A stretch of DNA of 64,000 nt from Accumulibacter sp. (GTDB taxonomy: Bacteria; Pseudomonadota; Gammaproteobacteria; Burkholderiales; Rhodocyclaceae). A model generated the notes under the pieces. That model saw only the letters and a list, made by a program, of their open reading frames with translations. It was not told where the DNA came from and ran no database searches. Location: positions 2,356,001 to 2,420,000 of the forward strand of contig NZ_JAZKUG010000001.1 of assembly GCF_036625195.1 (NCBI RefSeq). Reading direction: 5' to 3'. Numbering within the stretch: position 1 is the first letter of the stretch; each line of letters starts with the position of its first letter. Of the stretch, positions 58,558 through 64,000 are shown piece after piece. The translations under genes and the position numbers were made by a program.

Positions 58558-60850
58558 GCAGAACGTTTGCCAGAACATCCGCGTTAGCGGTGTCGTCCAG
58601 GGCGTCGGTTTCCGTCCCTTCGTCTGGCGCCTGGCGCGGGAACTGGGCCTGGCCGGCTGGGTCCGCAACGATTCCCGTGGCGTCGAGATCGAAGTGCGCG
58701 GTGCCGCCGGGCAGGTGAAATCGCTCGTCGAGCGCCTGCAGCACGAGGCGCCGCCACTGGCCCGGATCAATTCGGTGGTGGCGCGTGATGCGGCACCGGC
58801 GCGCGCCGGCGACGGTTTCGTCATCATCGACAGCCGCAGCGGCCGTGCGGCGACGATGATCGGTCACGACACCGCCGTCTGCCGTGACTGCCTCGCCGAG
58901 ATGTTCGATCCCGCCAGCCGCCGCTGGCGGCATGCCTTCACCAATTGCACCAACTGCGGGCCGCGCTACACGATCAGCCGCGGCCTGCCCTACGACCGCT
59001 CGCGGACGAGCCTCAAGCCATTTCCCATGTGTGCGCGCTGCCAGGCCGAGTACCGCCGCCCCGACGACCGGCGTTTCCATGCCGAGGCCAACTGCTGCCC
59101 GAAGTGCGGGCCGCAACTGTTCCTGCTCGACAGCGAGGGGCACCGGCTGGCCGGCGATCCCATCGCCATGGCCCTGGATTTGCTGCGCGACGGGCGGATC
59201 GTCGCCATCAAGGGGCTCGGCGGCTTCCATCTCGTCTGCGACGCGCGCAACGCGGTGGCCGTGTCGCTGCTGCGCGAGCGCAAGCAGCGTGAGCAGAAGC
59301 CGTTCGTCGTCATGCTGGCCAACCCGGCGTCGGCGGCGTCCTTCGTCCAGATGGGCATCGGCGAACCCGGCCTGCTGACCCTGCCGACGCGGCCGGCGAT
59401 CCTGATCCGCAAGCGCAGCGGTTGCGACGCGGCGCTGCCCGGGGTCGCACCCGGGCTCGCCTGGCTGGGCGTCATGCTGCCGTACACGCCGCTGCACTTC
59501 CTGCTCTTCCACGAAGCGGCGAGGCGCCCGGCGGGACTCGGCTGGCTCGAGCGGGCGCAGGACCTGGCGCTGGTGATGACCAGCGCCAATCCGGGTGGCG
59601 AGCCGCTGGTGATCGGCAACAGTGAGGCGCTGTTGCGACTCTACGGCATCGCCGATGCCTTCCTGATGCACGATCGCGACATCGTTACCCGTTGCGACGA
59701 CAGCGTCGCGCGCATCACCAGCAGCGGTCTGCAGTTCATCCGCCGCGCTCGCGGCTACACGCCGCGGGCGATCAAGCTGCCGCGTTCGGGACCGTCGGTA
59801 CTGGCGCTCGGTGGCTGGTTCAAGAACACGGTCTGCGTCACGCGCGGTGACGAGGCATTCGTCTCGCAGCATGTCGGCGACCTCGACAACGCCGCCGCCT
59901 GTGACTTCCTCGACGAGACGGTGGCGCAGATGATCCGGCTGCTCGGCGTCGAACCGGCGATAGTCGCGCATGATCTGCACCCGGATTTCCATTCGACGCG
60001 TTTTGCCAGCGATTTCGCGCAGCAGTTGCGCCTGCCCTTGCTCGGCGTGCAGCACCACCACGCGCATGTCGCCGCGGTGCTGGCCGAACACGGGATCGAG
60101 GGCAGCACGCTGGCGCTGTCGCTCGACGGGGTCGGCATGGGAACCGACGGTGCTGCCTGGGGTGGCGAACTGCTGCAGGTCGACGGCGCCCGCTTCGAAC
60201 GACTCGGACATCTGCAGCCGCTGGCGCTGCCGGGAGGCGACCGCGCCGCCAGCGAGCCCTGGCGAATGGCGGCAGCGGCGCTGCATCGTCTCGGCCGCAA
60301 TGCCGAGATCCGCGAGCGCTTCGCCGAGCAGCAGGCAGCGCAGGCGGTGGCGCAGATGCTCGTCGGCGACATCCATTGTCCGCCGACTTCGAGCATGGGC
60401 CGGATGTTCGACGCGGCGGCCGGCCTGCTCGGGATTAAGGCGGTGATGGCCTATGAGGGGCAGGCGGCGATGCTGCTCGAGAGCATGGCGCAGCGCTACG
60501 GTGACGTGCTGCCGCTCGATCAGTGCTGGACGATCGACGATGGCAGGCTGGACCTGCTGCCGCTGCTCGGCGCGCTCGCCGACGAGAAGGACGCCGAGCG
60601 TGGCGCGGCGCTGTTCCATGCGACGCTCGCCGCCGCCCTCGCCGACTGGCTGCGCGTGGTGGCGCCCGAGGCCAGGACGGTGGTCGGCAGCGGCGGCTGC
60701 TTCCTCAACCAGGTCCTGATGCGCGGACTGCGGGCGCGGCTCGGGGCGAAGGGGATGCAGCTCATCGAGGCGCGCCAGGTGCCGCCCAACGACGGTGGGC
60801 TGTCGGTTGGCCAGGCCTGGGTTGCGCTGCAGCACCTGGCGAGCCACTAG
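58550..60850 (+). CDS. hypF: carbamoyltransferase HypF
   Basis: Makes the cyanide-ligand precursor from carbamoyl phosphate and transfers it to HypE. The 766 residues show the expected order: acylphosphatase-like domain (VQGVGFRPFVWRLA at the start), two zinc-finger motifs (CRDCLAEM with CTNCGPRYT, then CARCQAEY with CCPKCGP), a YrdC-like domain (IVAIKGLGGFHLVCDA), and a C-terminal Kae1-like domain (VQHHHAHVAAVLAEHG; GSGGCFLNQVL). It overlaps hypB by 8 bp. No truncation is seen. Confidence 0.96.
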   Translation: MAEQNVCQNIRVSGVVQGVGFRPFVWRLARELGLAGWVRNDSRGVEIEVRGAAGQVKSLVERLQHEAPPLARINSVVARDAAPARAGDGFVIIDSRSGRAATMIGHDTAVCRDCLAEMFDPASRRWRHAFTNCTNCGPRYTISRGLPYDRSRTSLKPFPMCARCQAEYRRPDDRRFHAEANCCPKCGPQLFLLDSEGHRLAGDPIAMALDLLRDGRIVAIKGLGGFHLVCDARNAVAVSLLRERKQREQKPFVVMLANPASAASFVQMGIGEPGLLTLPTRPAILIRKRSGCDAALPGVAPGLAWLGVMLPYTPLHFLLFHEAARRPAGLGWLERAQDLALVMTSANPGGEPLVIGNSEALLRLYGIADAFLMHDRDIVTRCDDSVARITSSGLQFIRRARGYTPRAIKLPRSGPSVLALGGWFKNTVCVTRGDEAFVSQHVGDLDNAAACDFLDETVAQMIRLLGVEPAIVAHDLHPDFHSTRFASDFAQQLRLPLLGVQHHHAHVAAVLAEHGIEGSTLALSLDGVGMGTDGAAWGGELLQVDGARFERLGHLQPLALPGGDRAASEPWRMAAAALHRLGRNAEIRERFAEQQAAQAVAQMLVGDIHCPPTSSMGRMFDAAAGLLGIKAVMAYEGQAAMLLESMAQRYGDVLPLDQCWTIDDGRLDLLPLLGALADEKDAERGAALFHATLAAALADWLRVVAPEARTVVGSGGCFLNQVLMRGLRARLGAKGMQLIEARQVPPNDGGLSVGQAWVALQHLASH

Positions 60851-60861
60851 GAGCGCGGGCG

Positions 60862-61110
60862 GTGTGCCTCGCGCTACCCTGTCGAGTCGTCGAGCTGCTG
60901 CCCGGCGAGCAGGCGACGGTCGATGTCGACGGCGTTGGCCGACAGGTTTCGCTGGCGCTCGTCGATGGTGTCGCGGTTGGCGATTACGTGATCGTCCATG
61001 TCGGCTACGCGCTCACCCGCCTCGATGCCGACGAAGCACTCAGGACCCTGGCGCTGTTCGCCGAGCTGGGCCAGGCGGCCGTGCCGGAGCAGCCGGCGTG
61101 GAGCGCCTGA
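60862..61110 (+). CDS. hypC: hydrogenase assembly chaperone HypC
   Basis: An 82-aa chaperone that carries the Fe(CN)2CO unit with HypD. The start is GTG, followed at once by Cys2 in VCLALPCRVVEL, as needed for the HypC function (Cys2 after Met removal). DYVIVHVGYALTRLDADEA completes the OB-fold domain. A GGAG site lies 8-10 nt upstream. It sits 11 bp after hypF. Confidence 0.93.
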   Translation: MCLALPCRVVELLPGEQATVDVDGVGRQVSLALVDGVAVGDYVIVHVGYALTRLDADEALRTLALFAELGQAAVPEQPAWSA

Positions 61111-61168
61111 GGGCCGTGCCGCAGGGAGATGGCGCCATGCCGGGAGCGCGCGCCGCGCGTGGCGGCAG

Positions 61169-62314
61169 ATGAAGTTCATCGACGAGTTCCGTGACCGGGA
61201 GCTGGCGCACGGGCTGGCGGCGGCAATCGGGCGGGCGGCGCAGCCGCAGCGTGACTATCACTTCATGGAGTTCTGTGGCGGCCACACGCATGCGATCGCC
61301 CGTTACGGCGTCAGCGACCTCCTGCCCGCGAACGTGCGCATGATCCATGGCCCCGGCTGTCCGGTCTGCGTGCTGCCGATCGGTCGCATCGACATGGCGA
61401 TCCGCTTGGCGATGGACGAGGGGGTCATCCTCTGCAGTTATGGCGATCCATTGCGCGTGCCGGCTTCCGGCGGCCTGTCGCTGCTGCGCGCGAGGGCCGC
61501 CCTGGCCGGCGGCGGTGAGATCCGGATGGTCTATTGCGCCGCCGATGCGCTGCGCCTGGCGCAGGAGAACGCGCAGAGGCAGGTGGTGTTCTTCGCCATC
61601 GGCTTCGAGACGACGACGCCACCGACGGCGGTGGTCATCAGGCAGGCGAGGGCGCTCGGGCTGCGCAACTTCTCGGTGCTCTGCTGCCATGTGCTGACGC
61701 CGGCGGCGATCGCCAGCATCCTCGAGTCACCCGAGGTGCGGCAGTGGGGCAGCGTCCGGCTCGACGGCTTCATCGGCCCGGCGCACGTATCGACGATCAT
61801 CGGCAGTCGGCCGTACGAGTTCTTCGCCGCCGAGTACCGCAAACCGGTCGTCATCGCCGGCTTCGAGCCGCTCGACGTGATGCAGGCGATCCTGATGCTG
61901 ATCGCGCAGCTCAATTCCGGCCGGGCGGTGGTCGAGAACGAATTTGCCCGTGCCGTGACGCGCGAAGGCAACCGCAAGGCGCAGCGGATGGTTGCCGAGG
62001 TCTTCGAGTTGCGCCGCTCCTTCGCCTGGCGCGGACTCGGCGAACTGCCGTACAGCGCGCTGCGCATCCGCCGCGAGTTTGCCGACTACGACGCCGAGCG
62101 CCGCTTCCCGATCAGCTATCAGGCGGTGCCGGACCATCCGGCGTGCGAGTGCGGCGCGGTGCTGCGCGGTGCCCGCCGGCCGCAGGATTGCCGCATTTTC
62201 GGCAGCGTGTGCACGCCGGAAAACCCGGTCGGTTCGTGCATGGTCTCGTCGGAGGGAGCCTGCGCCGCGCACTACTCCTTCGGCCGCTTCGCCGACGCGA
62301 AGGTGGCGCCGTGA
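61169..62314 (+). CDS. hypD: hydrogenase iron-cyanide assembly protein HypD
   Basis: A 381-aa [4Fe-4S] protein that assembles the Fe(CN)2CO group. Family motifs are MEFCGGHTHAIARYG, HGPGCPVCVLP, FAIGFETTTPPTA, CCHVLTPAA, VIAGFEPLDVMQA, and the C-terminal cluster region (CECGAVLRG, PQDCRIFGSVCTPENPVGSCMVSSEGAC). The ATG at 61169 gives the conserved MKFIDEFRD start. The stop overlaps the hypE GTG (GTGA). Confidence 0.96.
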   Translation: MKFIDEFRDRELAHGLAAAIGRAAQPQRDYHFMEFCGGHTHAIARYGVSDLLPANVRMIHGPGCPVCVLPIGRIDMAIRLAMDEGVILCSYGDPLRVPASGGLSLLRARAALAGGGEIRMVYCAADALRLAQENAQRQVVFFAIGFETTTPPTAVVIRQARALGLRNFSVLCCHVLTPAAIASILESPEVRQWGSVRLDGFIGPAHVSTIIGSRPYEFFAAEYRKPVVIAGFEPLDVMQAILMLIAQLNSGRAVVENEFARAVTREGNRKAQRMVAEVFELRRSFAWRGLGELPYSALRIRREFADYDAERRFPISYQAVPDHPACECGAVLRGARRPQDCRIFGSVCTPENPVGSCMVSSEGACAAHYSFGRFADAKVAP

Positions 62315-63360
62315 TTCCCGTGCGCAAGGCATACGGCCGACCGCTCGACCTGCGCCAGGGCCGGGTCGAGATGATGCACGGCAGCGGTGGCCGGGCGATG
62401 GCGCAACTGATCGACGAGCTCTTCCTCAGTCGCCTCGGCAACGCTCATCCGGGAGCGGGCAACGACGCGGCGGTTTTGCCGGCGGCGGCCGGCAGGCTGG
62501 TCGTGTCGACCGACTCGCACGTCGTCTCGCCGTTGTTCTTCCCCGGCGGCGACATCGGTTGCCTGTCGGTGAACGGGACGATCAACGATGTCGCGGTGAT
62601 GGGCGCGACGCCGCTCTATCTGGCTGCCGGCTTCATTCTCGAGGAAGGTTTCCCGCTCGCCGATCTGGCGCGCATCGTCGACTCGATGGCGCAGGCAGCG
62701 GCCGCCGCTGGCGTGCCGGTGGTCACCGGCGACACCAAGGTGGTGCAGCGCGGCCGCGGCGACGGCGTCTACATCACCACCACCGGCGTCGGCGTCGTCG
62801 CCGACGGCGAGGACTGGTCCGGCGACCGGGCGCGGCCGGGCGACCGAATCATCGTCTCCGGCGGCATTGGCGAGCACGGCATGGCGATCATGGCGCAGCG
62901 CGAAAGCATCGGCTTCGCCGCCGACATCGTTTCCGACACGGCGCCGCTGCACGGACTGATCGTCGCCATGCGGGCCAGTGGTGCCGACATCCACGTCGTG
63001 CGCGACCCGACGCGTGGCGGTGTTGCCACCACGCTGAACGAGATTGCCCGCCAGTCGCGGGTCGGCATGATGTTGCGCGAGAGCGAGGTGCCGGTGCAGC
63101 CGCAGGTGGCGGCTGCCTGCGAGTTCCTTGGCCTCGACCCGCTCTATGTCGCCAACGAGGGCAGGTTGCTGGCCATCGTCGCCGACGCCGACGCCGGGCG
63201 GCTGCTGGCGGCGATGCGCGCGCATCCGCTCGCTCGGAACGCCGCACTGATCGGCAGCGTGCATCAGGATGCGCAGTGCTTCGTGCAGATGAGCACGAAG
63301 CTCGGCGGACGGCGGGTCGTCGACTGGTTGAGCGGTGACCAGTTGCCGCGCATCTGCTGA
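62311..63360 (+). CDS. hypE: thiocarbamate-dehydrating hydrogenase maturation protein HypE
   Basis: A PurM-like ATPase that dehydrates the C-terminal S-carbamoyl-Cys to a thiocyanate. GSGGRAMAQLIDELF, GNDAAVL, STDSHVVSPLFFPGGDIG and the VVTGDTKVV loop are typical. The 349-aa protein ends in the required PRIC, whose Cys carries the carbamoyl group. Start is GTG at 62311, overlapping the hypD stop. Confidence 0.96.
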   Translation: MIPVRKAYGRPLDLRQGRVEMMHGSGGRAMAQLIDELFLSRLGNAHPGAGNDAAVLPAAAGRLVVSTDSHVVSPLFFPGGDIGCLSVNGTINDVAVMGATPLYLAAGFILEEGFPLADLARIVDSMAQAAAAAGVPVVTGDTKVVQRGRGDGVYITTTGVGVVADGEDWSGDRARPGDRIIVSGGIGEHGMAIMAQRESIGFAADIVSDTAPLHGLIVAMRASGADIHVVRDPTRGGVATTLNEIARQSRVGMMLRESEVPVQPQVAAACEFLGLDPLYVANEGRLLAIVADADAGRLLAAMRAHPLARNAALIGSVHQDAQCFVQMSTKLGGRRVVDWLSGDQLPRIC

Positions 63361-63373
63361 GCGACGAGCGACG

Positions 63374-64000
63374 ATGCGCATCCTGCTCCTCTGCCATGCG
63401 TTCAACAGTCTCAGCCAGCGCCTCCACTGCGAGCTGGCCGGCCGCGGTCACGAGCTGTCGGTCGAGTACGACATCGCCGACGCGGTGGCCGAGGAGGCGG
63501 TGGCGCTCTTCCGCCCCGATCTGATCATCGCTCCGTACCTGCGGCGGGCGATCCCGGAAACCATCTGGCGCGCGCACTGCTGTCTCGTCGTCCATCCGGG
63601 AATCGTCGGCGATCGCGGGCCGTCGGCGCTCGACCGGGCGATCCAGGATGGCGAGCGGGAGTGGGGGGTGACCGTGCTGCAGGCGACCGGCGAGATGGAC
63701 GCCGGTCCGGTCTGGGCGTCGGTGGTCTTCCCGATGCGTCTGGCCCGCAAGTCGAGTCTCTACCGCCACGAGGTGAGCGAGGCGGCGACCCGGGCCGTGC
63801 TGTGCGCCGTCGAACGTTTCTCCGGCGGCGATTTCGTGCCGCTGCCGCCGTCGCCGATGGCGGCAGCGGCGGGCAGCGAACTGCGGCCGCTGCTGCGACA
63901 GGCAGAGCGGGCGATCGACTGGCAGCGCGACGACAGCCGCCGCGTGCTCGCCCGTTTGCACGCGGCCGATGGCTTTCCGGGCGTCGCCGACGAGCTGTTC
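63374..64000 (+). CDS. hypX: HypX/HoxX hydrogenase maturation factor (3' end beyond window)
   Basis: The first 209 codons match the N-terminal formyltransferase-like domain of HypX: MRILLLCHAFNSLSQRLHCEL, VEYDIADAVAEEAVALFRPDLI, VHPGIVGDRGPSALDRAI, WGVTVLQATGEMDAGPVWAS. HypX, with a C-terminal enoyl-CoA-hydratase-like domain that would lie beyond 64000, makes CO for the [NiFe] centre from a one-carbon formyl unit under air. The hypA-B-F-C-D-E-X order equals that of Cupriavidus. The start is ATG, 13 bp after hypE. Confidence 0.92.
   Translation, partial: MRILLLCHAFNSLSQRLHCELAGRGHELSVEYDIADAVAEEAVALFRPDLIIAPYLRRAIPETIWRAHCCLVVHPGIVGDRGPSALDRAIQDGEREWGVTVLQATGEMDAGPVWASVVFPMRLARKSSLYRHEVSEAATRAVLCAVERFSGGDFVPLPPSPMAAAAGSELRPLLRQAERAIDWQRDDSRRVLARLHAADGFPGVADELF

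Noticed and set aside
58418..60847. Antisense frame of 809 codons opposite hypF
   Set aside because: It mirrors the conserved hypF frame; composition and lack of motifs mark it as a shadow.

Overview
The window is high-GC proteobacterial chromosome, almost wall-to-wall coding, with translationally coupled operons (ATGA and GTGA overlaps). The gene set points to a respiring betaproteobacterium of the Rhodocyclales, Candidatus Accumulibacter-like type: a citramalate route to isoleucine, PEP-CTERM proteins, a System I cytochrome c maturation operon, a Cupriavidus-style hypA-B-F-C-D-E-X operon, and a cobalt-early B12 operon with a CbiMNQO cobalt importer. The taxonomic placement is inference; no rRNA gene is present. 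I saw no tRNA or rRNA gene and no CRISPR array.

Layout. 0-5 kb: a cut-off lipase-like hydrolase, an orphan protein, then cimA and leuB. 5.1-9.8 kb: an accessory patch with a PEP-CTERM protein, a Tat-exported transglutaminase-like protein, a TlpA-type thioredoxin, several gene fragments, and five copies of a short dispersed repeat, two of which bracket a 287-bp MITE-like element. 9.8-20.6 kb: a 13-gene minus-strand corrin-ring and cobalt-uptake operon headed by a cobalamin riboswitch. 20.6-22.9 kb: cobB, with a Uma2-family gene between it and a remnant of a second cobB 3' end. 23.1-28.1 kb: a mobile/defence patch. It holds the 3' end of a type I restriction specificity gene, an ImmA/IrrE plus DUF4411 pair, the 5' end of a rhuM-like gene, and a DUF4157 protein that looks like an effector of an extracellular contractile injection system, with a coupled small partner and a decayed duplicate. 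28-30.7 kb: a DUF3300/DUF2950 envelope pair. 30.9-36.1 kb: pgaABCD for poly-N-acetylglucosamine. 36.4-43 kb: a methyltransferase, an APC permease, a Xre-RES toxin-antitoxin pair, a frameshifted DUF1223 gene, an orphan secreted protein and a metallophosphoesterase. 43.2-45.9 kb: cobO-cobC-bluB under a second cobalamin riboswitch. 46-48.6 kb: a second PEP-CTERM protein and two c-type cytochromes. 48.8-56.1 kb: ccmABCDEFGHI. 56.2-64 kb: hupK-hypABFCDE and the start of hypX, divergent from ccmA across a shared FNR-type box.

How the parts fit. The two riboswitch-led B12 loci and cobB cover cobalt uptake, most of the corrin ring, a,c-amidation, adenosylation, the lower ligand (BluB) and the aminopropanol linker precursor. 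CbiJ/CobK, CbiB, CobQ and the nucleotide-loop genes are not here. The ccm operon would mature the tetraheme NapC-type and multiheme cytochromes beside it. The hyp operon would mature a [NiFe]-hydrogenase encoded outside the window, and HypX suggests hydrogenase use under oxygen. The patches at 5-10 kb and 23-28 kb carry most of the fragments, repeats and unexplained genes.
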